In this document: in pieces, positions 1 to 6,174 of the stretch
Position numbering within the stretch: the first letter of the stretch is position 1
Layout: every line of letters starts with the position of its first letter
Assembly: GCA_030695725.1 (NCBI GenBank)
Contig: JAUYPN010000003.1
Coordinates: forward strand, 1 to 6,711
Direction of reading: 5' to 3'
From: Candidatus Omnitrophota bacterium
GTDB lineage: Bacteria; Omnitrophota; Gorgyraeia; 2-01-FULL-45-10
Length of the DNA: 6,711 nt
Program-made: the position numbers and the translations under genes
Notes under the pieces: model-generated
Told to the model about the DNA's origin: nothing
Databases searched by the model: none
What the model saw: only the letters and a program-made list of their open reading frames with translations

Positions 1-591
1 CCCGTCAGATGGGTCCTCGCGGTGCCGCAGGATTCAAAGATCAAGAGTGTAAAGGACCTGAAAGGCAAGAGGATAGCCACCGAACTTGTGAATGTGACAA
101 AGAACTATCTTAAGAAAAACAAGGTCAAGGCCGAAGTGGAATTCAGCTGGGGCGCTACGGAAGTCAAGGCCATTATAGGCATAGACGCGATAGTGGAAGT
201 CACCGAGACAGGTTCCTCGCTCAGGGCGAACAAGCTGAGAGAGGTGGCGACCGTCTGTGAGTCTACAACGCAGCTCATAGCCAATAGAAAGAGTTGGATG
301 AGTCCGTGGAAGAGGGCGAAGATAGAGAACATGGCAATGCTTCTAAAAGGAGCCATCATGGCCGAGGAGAAGGTCGGCCTGAAGATGAATGTCGCCAAAA
401 AAGATCTTAAGGCCGTGTTGGCGCTTCTGCCGGCGATGAAAATGCCCACCGTGTCGGCTCTCTCAGACCCCAACTGGTGCGACGTAGATACTATTATCGA
501 CGAGAAGACAGCCAAAAAGATAATTCCGGAATTGAAGAGAGCGGGTGCCCAGGGTATCATAGAGTATCCGTTGAATAAAGTGATATATTAG
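1..591 (+). CDS. hisG: ATP phosphoribosyltransferase, long form (5'-truncated by window edge)
   Basis: HisG catalyses the first step of histidine biosynthesis, joining ATP and PRPP to give phosphoribosyl-ATP in the cytoplasm. The frame is open from base 1, so the start lies upstream; 196 residues are visible and roughly 90-100 are missing compared with the usual ~290-300. Numbering from the first visible codon, the catalytic-domain segment VLAVPQDS is at 5-12 and the family signature with the PRPP-binding loop (IVEVTETGSSLRANKL) at 64-79. From about residue 124 comes the C-terminal ACT-like regulatory domain, with LLPAMKMPTVSALSDPNW (142-159) and the closing AGAQGIIEYPLNKVI. This domain marks the long, hexameric, histidine-feedback-inhibited form that needs no HisZ. 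A small deviation is Glu66 where Asp is common ahead of the PRPP loop. The TAG stop overlaps the ribosome-binding site of the next gene, implying co-transcription. No other his gene is visible in the window. Confidence 0.96.
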   Translation, partial: PVRWVLAVPQDSKIKSVKDLKGKRIATELVNVTKNYLKKNKVKAEVEFSWGATEVKAIIGIDAIVEVTETGSSLRANKLREVATVCESTTQLIANRKSWMSPWKRAKIENMAMLLKGAIMAEEKVGLKMNVAKKDLKAVLALLPAMKMPTVSALSDPNWCDVDTIIDEKTAKKIIPELKRAGAQGIIEYPLNKVIY

Positions 592-600
592 GAGGTGATC
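590..600 (+). promoter_or_regulatory. Near-ideal Shine-Dalgarno sequence for the 29-residue gene
   Basis: AGGAGGTGATC is an 11-nt exact complement of the conserved bacterial 16S rRNA 3' end (GAUCACCUCCU). It begins inside the hisG stop codon. The GGAGG core ends 9 nt before the ATG at 605. It is by far the strongest ribosome-binding site in the window, and it fixes the start of a gene short enough to be missed by routine gene calling. Confidence 0.85.
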
Positions 601-604
601 CGGT

Positions 605-694
605 ATGCCTTGCGGAAGGAAGAGAAAAAGAGCGAAGATGGCGAAGCATAAAAGAAAAAAGAGGATGAGAAGAGATCGCCATAAGAAGAAATAG
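605..694 (+). CDS. 29-residue highly basic COX24/AURKAIP1-like protein, probably ribosome-associated
   Basis: This is a very short gene that starts MPCGRKRKRAKMAKHK and ends RDRHKKK before TAG. Eighteen of 29 residues are Lys or Arg, with two His, one Asp and almost nothing hydrophobic. The K-M-x-x-H-K-x-K-K core followed by R-x-R matches the small COX24_C/AURKAIP1 domain. That domain occurs in mitochondrial small-subunit ribosomal proteins and in tiny bacterial proteins such as actinobacterial bS22. From memory, near-identical MPCG(K/R)KRKR proteins occur in PVC and other candidate phyla. A role as an rRNA-binding ribosomal protein is inferred from composition and this motif. The ideal Shine-Dalgarno directly upstream argues that it is real and highly translated. 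It lies 13 nt after the hisG stop, so it is probably co-transcribed. Cys3 is a single cysteine, so a zinc site is unlikely. Confidence 0.85.
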   Translation: MPCGRKRKRAKMAKHKRKKRMRRDRHKKK

Positions 695-727
695 CGGCAC
701 GTAATATATCGTCAAAAGGGGGAGTGC

Positions 728-769
728 CGTCCGGAGGCTTTAGGGCAGAGAAGATGAGCGCTCCGGACG
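728..769 (+). repeat. Inverted repeat / strong RNA hairpin in the intergenic gap
   Basis: CGTCCGGAG at 728-736 pairs perfectly with CTCCGGACG at 761-769. With one bulged base (760) the helix extends by four more pairs (737-740 with 756-759, including one G-T), leaving a loop of about 15 nt. The GC-rich 9-bp stem should be stable in RNA. No run of T follows (the sequence continues CTTCTTCC), so it is not a standard intrinsic terminator. It might be a transcript-processing or stabilising hairpin, or a small repeat element; the sequence alone does not decide. Confidence 0.5.
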
Positions 770-831
770 CTTCTTCCAAGGCGCTTGCCCATTACGCGAT
801 GGGCATTATTTATGATGATGAGGAGCGATGA
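754..831 (+). pseudogene. Short reading frame resembling TPR helix A; possible remnant or leader peptide
   Basis: A 25-codon frame (ATG at 754; GTG at 724 is an in-frame alternative, and the frame is open from 685) ends in TGA overlapping the tktN start as ATGA. Its middle, SSKALAHYAMGIIYDDEER, fits the first helix of a tetratricopeptide repeat: the A-x-A-x-Y-x-M-G-x-x-Y spacing matches the canonical positions, and the frame stops about where the turn to helix B would begin. No convincing ribosome-binding site precedes either start; the nearest GGAGG (733-737) is 16 nt from the ATG and within a hairpin. It could be what remains of a TPR gene lost between the ribosomal-like gene and tktN, a short leader coupled to tktN, or chance. 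I favour a remnant, weakly. Confidence 0.3.
786..814 (+). terminator. Possible weak intrinsic terminator ahead of tktN
   Basis: TGCCCAT at 786-792 pairs with ATGGGCA at 799-805 around a 6-nt loop and is followed by an A/T-rich tail, ATTATTTATG. The stem is only 7 bp and the tail is interrupted by A, so termination would be partial at best. The same bases encode the TPR-like motif in the short frame described above, so the symmetry may be coincidental. If real, it would separate hisG and the small basic gene from the transketolase group. Confidence 0.25.
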
Positions 832-1661
832 ATAAGCCTGATATCAGGGAGTTAAAAAGGAAGGCGGTCGGGATCCGCAAGGATCTTTTGAAGATGCTGA
901 CGCTCGCCGGATCCGGACATACCGGCGGAAGTCTGTCGATAGTGGAGATATTGGTCGCTCTGTATTACTATGAGCTGCGTAACGACCCAAAAGATCCGAA
1001 ATGGCAGGAGCGGGACAGGTTCCTGCTCTCTAAGGGCCACGCATGTCCCGCATTGTATGCCGTCCTGGCAGAAAAAGGTTATTTTCCAAAAGAGGATCTC
1101 TGGACTTTAAGAAAACTTGGAAGCAGATTGCAGGGCCATCCGCAAATGGGGCTGGCCGGGATAGAGATATCGAGCGGTTCTCTCGGACAGGGGCTGTCGA
1201 TAGCCAACGGCATGGCTCTCGCGTCGCGCCTCAATAAAACGGATACAAGAATATACTGCCTCATGGGCGACGGAGAGACGAACGAGGGCCAGGTGTGGGA
1301 GGCCGCCATGACCGCATCACACTATAAATTGGATAACCTATGCGCCATCATAGATTACAACAAGCTTCAGATAGACGGATTCTGCTGCGAGGTCAAAGAT
1401 ATGGGCGCATACCTGGATAAATGGAAGAACTTCGGCTGGAACGTCATAGAGACTGACGGACATGATATAGAGAAACTTATGGCGGCATTCGACAAGGCCA
1501 AAACAATCAAGGGAATGCCGACGGTGATAATTGCCCATACCGTAAAGGGGAAGGGCGTTTCGTTTGTAGAGAATAAAGTAGAGTGGCACGGCATAGCGCC
1601 TAAAAAAGAAGAATACGAACGCGCTGTAAAAGAATTGGACGAAGAGCTAAAGAAAATATAA
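828..1661 (+). CDS. tktN: Transketolase, N-terminal subunit (split enzyme)
   Basis: This is the thiamine-diphosphate (ThDP) pyrophosphate-binding half of transketolase. With the C-terminal subunit encoded at 4311-5264 it transfers two-carbon ketol units in the non-oxidative pentose phosphate pathway. Its 277 residues are typical for a split N-subunit. Visible motifs are the substrate-site GSGHTGGSLS (28-37; Thr replaces the common Pro of GHPGG), SKGHA (68-72), LQGHP (101-105), GSLGQGLS (117-124), the ThDP/metal motif starting GDGETNEGQ (147-155) and ending at Asn178, and the late histidine in EWHGIAP (252-258). An in-frame TGA at 819 rules out a longer start. The ATG at 828 has AGGAG at 821-825, only 2 nt away, which is tight; coupling to the overlapping short frame may help initiation. 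The partner subunit is not adjacent, because two unrelated genes intervene. Confidence 0.95.
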   Translation: MNKPDIRELKRKAVGIRKDLLKMLTLAGSGHTGGSLSIVEILVALYYYELRNDPKDPKWQERDRFLLSKGHACPALYAVLAEKGYFPKEDLWTLRKLGSRLQGHPQMGLAGIEISSGSLGQGLSIANGMALASRLNKTDTRIYCLMGDGETNEGQVWEAAMTASHYKLDNLCAIIDYNKLQIDGFCCEVKDMGAYLDKWKNFGWNVIETDGHDIEKLMAAFDKAKTIKGMPTVIIAHTVKGKGVSFVENKVEWHGIAPKKEEYERAVKELDEELKKI

Positions 1662-1673
1662 CGAGGAGAAGAT

Positions 1674-3320
1674 ATGATACCGCGGAAATGGAAGATGTAT
1701 GTCAAGATGTACTGGGTGAAGCTGGCGATTATAGCGGCCATCTTGCTGGTAATAGTGCTGGCCGTAGTGGGCTTGAATTCTCTGGAGTCGTATTACAGGA
1801 ATATCACTCTCGCTACGATGCCGGTGAACCTGCTTATGGTGGCGCTTAACGCTGTCATATTCGTCTTCATGTACATGTCATTCATGAAGGGTGGCTTCTC
1901 AAAGCTTAGCAATAAGCTCAGGGTGCACGGCGACTTTGTGAATGTTAAGTGGTCCGATGTCATAGGTATGGAGAACGTCAAAGAGGAGGCGATGGAAGTC
2001 GTCCAATTGATAAGGGACAGGGCGCGCGTTAAGAAGATAGGCGGTAAGATATTGCGCGGGATATTGATGTTCGGGCCTCCTGGCTGCGGCAAGACATATC
2101 TGGCAAAGGCCATAGCTACCGAGGCCGGGATGCCTTTCGTCTCAATGTCCGGCAGCGAATTCGTGGAGATATTCGTGGGCGTCGGGGCGGCGCGCGTGAG
2201 AGGATTATTTAAAAAAGCCAGAGAGCTCGCGTACGGCCACGGCGGATGCATAATATTCATAGATGAGCTCGACGCCATCGCCCGCAAGAGGGTCTTCTCC
2301 GCGTTCGGCGGCACCGAAGAGACGAACTCCACGCAGAACCAGTTGCTGGCCGAGATGGACGGATTACAGGAGCTGAAAGATAAACATGGCAACCCCTCTC
2401 CGGAACAGAATGTTATCGTGATCGGAGCGACCAACGCCCCGGAAGATACTATCGACAGGGCATTGCGCCGTCCGGGACGTTTCGACAGGATAGTTTACAT
2501 AGAAAAGCCCGGCCTTGAGGACAGGGAGAAGCTCTTCGCTTATTACCTCACCAAAGTCGAATCCGATAGATCGCTCGACGTGGGGCGGCTCGCGAGGAAA
2601 GCGGTATACAAATCGCCCGCCGACATAGAGAACATCGTAAAAGAGGCCGCGTTGATAGCCACAAAGAACGACCGCGACAAAGTAACGCTTAAGGATATAA
2701 GCGAGGCTATGGAAAGGATAGACATCGGATTGAAGCGGAAGCTTAATATGACGCCGCATGAGAGGGAGACGACCGCCTGTCATGAAGCCGGCCACGCCGT
2801 AGTCCTTTACATACTGCATCCGACCAACGACGTCTTTAAAATCTCTATCATACCCAGGAAAGATACGCTCGGCGTAACTTACTCCCAGCCTAAAGAGGAG
2901 CTCTACAGCTATACAAAAGATAAATTGCTTGCCGATATAAAGGTGGATCTGGCGGGCTACGTCGCGGAGAAGATGCGGTTTGGAGTGACATCCACGGGCG
3001 TCGCGGGTGATTTTAAAGACGCTATGAGGATAGCGCACTTTATGGTCTGGTCGCTCGGAATGAGCGACGCCGGATTCTTAGGGGATTACACGGTTATTCC
3101 GGAATCCCAGATCTCCGAGGATATGAAAGAAAGGCTTAACCAGGAGACGGATAAAATATTTAAGAGATGCATTAAAGAGGTTGATGAGCTTCTGATAAAA
3201 GAAAAACCGATCCTTGAAAGGCTCATAAGCGAGCTCTTGTCGAAAGAGGAGCTGGAATACGACGAGGTGGAGGCGATCTTCAACGAATTCGGCAAGACGC
3301 ACATGAAGAGAGCATGGTAA
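1674..3320 (+). CDS. ftsH: FtsH-type membrane AAA+ zinc metalloprotease, compact form
   Basis: This is an ATP-dependent membrane protease that unfolds and degrades membrane and short-lived cytosolic proteins. There are two N-terminal membrane segments (about 17-34 and 51-71). The AAA+ module has Walker A GPPGCGKT (134-141), the pore-loop FVGVGA (167-172), Walker B CIIFIDE (192-198) and a second region of homology with ATNAPEDTIDRALRRPGRFD (252-271), including the arginine fingers R266 and R269. The metalloprotease domain carries HEAGH (370-374), and the likely third zinc ligand is Asp446 in TSTGVAGDFKDA. All catalytic residues are present. At 548 residues it is shorter than the common 600-650: only about 16 residues separate the membrane segments, where FtsH usually has a folded periplasmic domain, and the C-terminal tail is minimal. 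There is a small insertion before the ATN motif (about 232-246). The start is supported by GAGGAG (1663-1668), 5 nt before ATG. It follows tktN by 12 nt and overlaps the lipoprotein gene. It may be a paralogue of a standard FtsH elsewhere in the genome. Confidence 0.93.
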   Translation: MIPRKWKMYVKMYWVKLAIIAAILLVIVLAVVGLNSLESYYRNITLATMPVNLLMVALNAVIFVFMYMSFMKGGFSKLSNKLRVHGDFVNVKWSDVIGMENVKEEAMEVVQLIRDRARVKKIGGKILRGILMFGPPGCGKTYLAKAIATEAGMPFVSMSGSEFVEIFVGVGAARVRGLFKKARELAYGHGGCIIFIDELDAIARKRVFSAFGGTEETNSTQNQLLAEMDGLQELKDKHGNPSPEQNVIVIGATNAPEDTIDRALRRPGRFDRIVYIEKPGLEDREKLFAYYLTKVESDRSLDVGRLARKAVYKSPADIENIVKEAALIATKNDRDKVTLKDISEAMERIDIGLKRKLNMTPHERETTACHEAGHAVVLYILHPTNDVFKISIIPRKDTLGVTYSQPKEELYSYTKDKLLADIKVDLAGYVAEKMRFGVTSTGVAGDFKDAMRIAHFMVWSLGMSDAGFLGDYTVIPESQISEDMKERLNQETDKIFKRCIKEVDELLIKEKPILERLISELLSKEELEYDEVEAIFNEFGKTHMKRAW

Positions 3321-4306
3321 TAACGTCACGCGTCAGAAGACCGGTTTTACTTGTCTCTTGTCTCTTGTCTCTTGTCTCTTTAATCGGGTGCATGCATACC
3401 TATCCTGAGAATAAAGTTAAGGAGTCGATAGTAAGGATCTGTAAACAGGAATACAAGTCCGACGTCAAAGCCGAGATGGCAGGCAGGACGATGGTGATAT
3501 ATCTTCCCCTGTCGGATCTCATGGATTACTCGTTTGCTCTCACGAAAACAGCGAGCGAAAAGATCAACGATGTGATTTTCAGCGCCGCCAGGGTCGCTCT
3601 GTCGACGAACGCCAGGATAGACTTCTACTGTGTCATAGCGCACGACATCAAGATGCCGGAGCTTCAGATAATTATCATAAAGAACGTCGAGGACGTGAAA
3701 CGGCTCTTTGCCAATGACATATCGAGAGGCGAGTACCTGAAGCGCATGCTGATAGACCTGCGCTGGAGCCCGCAGGCGAAGAAGGAACAGGTGGTAAAGG
3801 AGATCTTCAGCAGGATGAATCTCGATCCAAAATGGCAGGACCAGGTGATGACGGACTTTTTCAGGAGCGAGCCGACATCACTCGGAGATATAGGTTACTG
3901 GGACAACAAGTTCTACATAAAAGATATAACGGCGCCTGAATTTCTCGCGGAGCAGATAGCGAACAGAATCAGATTAGAGTTCAGGGAAGATAAAAATTTA
4001 AAAGAGAATTTTTTGCTGAAGTCCGCGAAAGGCCTCTATGCCCCAAAGAAAGGCAAGCGCCTGTTCGGGTTTGAGGTGGTTGCCGAACGAAGCGCGGGCG
4101 CCGGCGCCAGCACCATCGAAGACTCCGATAAGATATTTGAGACGGTCCTTTCGGTGGCGGCCCATGTGATACACGGATATCGCTTCAAGGATTATGACGG
4201 CGTGGAAGTGCTCGACCAGAAAGAAGGAAGGTCGATAGAGGTGAATCCGGCAGAGCTGGAAGCCTTCAGGACGAAGAAACTGAGATTGAACGAGATAGGC
4301 ATATAA
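3314..4306 (+). CDS. Lipoprotein of unknown function with repeat-encoded signal peptide
   Basis: I do not recognise a family. The N-terminus is a clear lipoprotein signal: basic residues (R6, R8, R9), a hydrophobic core and lipobox LIGC, giving Cys26 as the lipidated residue. Met at +2 lacks the Asp inner-membrane retention signal, so outer-membrane sorting is plausible. The mature part (about 305 residues) is mixed alpha/beta without further membrane segments. It contains a strand-rich stretch ending MPELQIIIIKN (about 112-122), a helical charged region, and a small Gly/Ala patch SAGAGAS near 259-265. The ATG overlaps the end of ftsH (ATGGTAA) and the ribosome-binding site is poor, so translation probably depends on coupling to ftsH. 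The next gene starts 4 nt after the stop. The hydrophobic core is encoded by a 7-bp tandem repeat whose slippage would shift the frame. Overlap with ftsH hints at a shared envelope role, but that is inference. Confidence 0.8.
   Translation: MVITSRVRRPVLLVSCLLSLVSLIGCMHTYPENKVKESIVRICKQEYKSDVKAEMAGRTMVIYLPLSDLMDYSFALTKTASEKINDVIFSAARVALSTNARIDFYCVIAHDIKMPELQIIIIKNVEDVKRLFANDISRGEYLKRMLIDLRWSPQAKKEQVVKEIFSRMNLDPKWQDQVMTDFFRSEPTSLGDIGYWDNKFYIKDITAPEFLAEQIANRIRLEFREDKNLKENFLLKSAKGLYAPKKGKRLFGFEVVAERSAGAGASTIEDSDKIFETVLSVAAHVIHGYRFKDYDGVEVLDQKEGRSIEVNPAELEAFRTKKLRLNEIGI
3351..3380 (+). repeat. Heptanucleotide tandem repeat, 4 copies of TTGTCTC plus TT
   Basis: Four exact copies (3351-3357, 3358-3364, 3365-3371, 3372-3378) are followed by a partial TT. 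The tract lies in codons 13-22 of the lipoprotein gene and encodes its signal-peptide core. None of the three frames of the unit contains a stop. Since 7 is not a multiple of 3, any change of one or two copies shifts the reading frame. Removing one copy places TAA (3381-3383) in frame at the end of the tract; adding one brings TGA (3406-3408) into frame. The four-copy state seen here is the intact state. Confidence 0.9.
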
Positions 4307-4310
4307 TAAT

Positions 4311-5264
4311 ATGAGCGAAATTAAATACAAGATGGTCCCTACGAGAGACGGGTTCGGGCATGGCCTGGTGGAGCTGGGTAGGATCAATAAAGATGTGGTG
4401 GTGCTTTCCGCCGACCTCACCGATTCTACCAGAGCCAACTGGTTCAAAAAAGAGTTTCCCGGGCGCTTCTTCGGATTGGGTGTAGCCGAACAGGATATGA
4501 TAGGCGCGGCCGCGGGGTTTGCGCTCTCCGGCAAGATCCCTTTTGCCTGCACATTCGGCGTGTTTGCTTCGGGCAGAGCATGGGATCAGATAAGGGTCTC
4601 CGTGGCGTATATGAATCTCAACGTGAAGATCGTCGGAACGCACGGCGGGATATCCGTGGGCCCGGACGGCGCCACTCACCAGGCTCTCGAAGAGATATCG
4701 CTGATGAGGATACTGCCCAATATGACGGTGATAGTCCCGTGCGACGCCGTTGAAGCAAAAAAGGCGACTATCAGCGCAGCTAACCACAAAGGGCCAGTCT
4801 ATATAAGGCTCGGGCGAAGCGGAGCCCCCGTCATAACCAAAGAAGAAGATTCTTTTAAAATAGGCAGGGCGGCGCTTTTAAAAGACGGCAAGGACGTGAC
4901 TATATTCGCCTGCGGGCAGATGGTGTATGAGTCGCTAGTCGCCTGTGAGATCTTGAGTAAGGACGGTATAGACGCGCGTCTGGTAAATATGCATACGCCG
5001 AAGCCCATAGATCGTGATTGCATAATAAAAGCGGCCAAGGAGACGGGTGCCATAGTCACAGCCGAAGAGCATACGATAGCGGGCGGTCTTGGAAGCGCTG
5101 TCTCGGAAGTCCTGGCCGAGAATTGTCCCGTGCCGGTGAAGTTCGTCGGCATTAGGGATAAATTCGGGCAATCTGGCGAGCCGGAAGAGCTCTTCGAGTA
5201 CTTCGGCCTCAAGGCGAAGAACATCGTCCGGGCCGTCAAAGACGCGATCGCAATGAAACGGTAA
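4311..5264 (+). CDS. tktC: Transketolase, C-terminal subunit (split enzyme)
   Basis: This is the second half of transketolase, carrying the pyrimidine-binding domain for ThDP and the C-terminal domain. It works with the N-subunit at 828-1661 in the pentose phosphate pathway. At 317 residues the length is normal for a split C-subunit. The catalytic glutamate that activates the ThDP aminopyrimidine is Glu60 in GLGVAEQDM (56-63 core). GTHGGISVGPDGATHQALEE (109-128) contributes substrate-site residues, including the THQ histidine (His123). Near the C-terminus, AEEHTIAGGLGSAVSEVL (251-268) and the GQSG turn (286-289) are standard for transketolase and DXP synthase-like C-domains. The lack of an N-terminal GDG half and the separate tktN argue against DXP synthase. 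The start at 4311 is 4 nt after the lipoprotein stop with only a weak ribosome-binding site (GAGATAGG at 4292-4299), so translation is probably coupled. Confidence 0.95.
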   Translation: MSEIKYKMVPTRDGFGHGLVELGRINKDVVVLSADLTDSTRANWFKKEFPGRFFGLGVAEQDMIGAAAGFALSGKIPFACTFGVFASGRAWDQIRVSVAYMNLNVKIVGTHGGISVGPDGATHQALEEISLMRILPNMTVIVPCDAVEAKKATISAANHKGPVYIRLGRSGAPVITKEEDSFKIGRAALLKDGKDVTIFACGQMVYESLVACEILSKDGIDARLVNMHTPKPIDRDCIIKAAKETGAIVTAEEHTIAGGLGSAVSEVLAENCPVPVKFVGIRDKFGQSGEPEELFEYFGLKAKNIVRAVKDAIAMKR

Positions 5265-5273
5265 AGTTTCTTT

Positions 5274-6149
5274 ATGCACAGCATCATTGTTAAAGCTCCT
5301 GCGAAGGTTAATCTGTTCCTGAAAGTTCTCGGCAAGAGAAAAGACTCCTATCATAATATCATCACCATATTCGAGCGCATATCGCTCGCTGATACGATCA
5401 AAGTTTTCAAGATCTCTGCAGGGATAATCGTCAAGTCAGACAAATTTATCACTCAAAATCCTAAAGATAATCTTGTTTACAAGGCCGCGAAACTGATTCT
5501 GGAATGCGGCAAGATAAAATCCGGCGTAAAGATCGAGATAAAGAAGAAGATCCCTGTAACCGCAGGCCTTGGAGGCGGCAGCTCCGACGCGGCGGCCGTA
5601 TTGAGAGGCATGAATAAGCTCTTTCGCTTGAGGTTAAGCGATAATTCCCTGCTGAATATGGCTAAGTCGCTCGGCGCGGATGTCCCGTTCTTTGTGCTGG
5701 ATACCGCATTTGCCATAGGCAGAGGCCGCGGCGATGAGCTCGAGGTCATAAAACCGGGGAAACGCTTCTGGCATCTGATCATAAAACCCGGCAATAAGAC
5801 GTCCACGAAGAGTATTTATGAGGCGTTTGACAAAATACCGAAGCACTTGACACCCGGGAGGGAGAGTGCTAAAATACAAATCCCTTCGAAGTTTCGGATT
5901 GATTATAAGCAGGCAGAATCCATACTTCATAATGACCTCGAAATAGCGGTTTCGTCGAAAAAAGGTGTTACGGGCAGGATATTGAAGAGCTTGGCACAGC
6001 TATTGGGTAAGAAGGCGATCGTTTCCGGAAGCGGACCAAGCTTATTTTGTCTGTATAGGACCAGAAGGGAGGCCCTTGACGCAAGAGATACGGTCTTGAG
6101 AAGCGTGAATGCCAGGTCAAGGACGCTCTGGCAGATATTTGTAGTTTAA
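5274..6149 (+). CDS. ispE: 4-diphosphocytidyl-2-C-methyl-D-erythritol kinase
   Basis: IspE is a GHMP-family kinase that phosphorylates the 2-hydroxyl of CDP-methylerythritol in the MEP isoprenoid pathway. Its 291 residues match the family norm (about 280-300). Motif 1 is KAPAKVNLFLKVLGKR (7-22) with the catalytic lysine Lys11. It is followed by SYHNI (25-29), where Tyr26 and His27 correspond to substrate cytosine-contacting residues; Lys-Asp-Ser replaces the usual Pro-Asp-Gly. The ATP-binding loop TAGLGGGSSDAA is at 96-107. The catalytic Asp136 lies in LGADVPFF, and GSGPSLF (252-258) is the third GHMP motif. It begins 9 nt after tktC with no clear Shine-Dalgarno; reinitiation after tktC is likely. 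The following spoVG and tRNA-Gln form a neighbourhood resembling that of Firmicutes and other bacteria, which supports the call. Confidence 0.96.
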   Translation: MHSIIVKAPAKVNLFLKVLGKRKDSYHNIITIFERISLADTIKVFKISAGIIVKSDKFITQNPKDNLVYKAAKLILECGKIKSGVKIEIKKKIPVTAGLGGGSSDAAAVLRGMNKLFRLRLSDNSLLNMAKSLGADVPFFVLDTAFAIGRGRGDELEVIKPGKRFWHLIIKPGNKTSTKSIYEAFDKIPKHLTPGRESAKIQIPSKFRIDYKQAESILHNDLEIAVSSKKGVTGRILKSLAQLLGKKAIVSGSGPSLFCLYRTRREALDARDTVLRSVNARSRTLWQIFVV

Positions 6150-6174
6150 AGGAAAATTTGAGGAGTTTATAGGC

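Noticed and set aside
702..707. TAATAT resembling a -10 promoter element in the gap after the small basic gene.
   Set aside because: No acceptable -35 hexamer 16-18 nt upstream; A/T-rich hexamers of this kind arise by chance.
1043..1237. A 64-codon plus-strand frame inside tktN.
   Set aside because: It is fully contained in tktN in another frame, with no ribosome-binding site and a low-complexity basic translation.
828..1661. Possibility that tktN/tktC encode DXP synthase, given the nearby ispE.
   Set aside because: DXP synthase is a single polypeptide of about 620 residues, whereas these are two subunits with transketolase signatures (GSGHTGGSLS, GTHGGISVGPDGATHQ) and standard split lengths.
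1793..3038. Long open frames on the minus strand opposite ftsH (about 213 and 224 codons).
   Set aside because: They lie entirely over a gene with intact FtsH motifs, show no recognisable domain, and reflect the codon pattern of the plus-strand gene.
5255..5270. GAAAC/GTTTC inverted repeat at the tktC-ispE junction followed by TTT.
   Set aside because: Only five mostly A-T pairs, overlapping the tktC stop; too weak for a terminator in a 9-nt gene gap.
3998..5354. Overlapping minus-strand open frames opposite the lipoprotein, tktC and ispE genes.
   Set aside because: Their translations have no family motifs and the plus-strand genes carry complete catalytic signatures.
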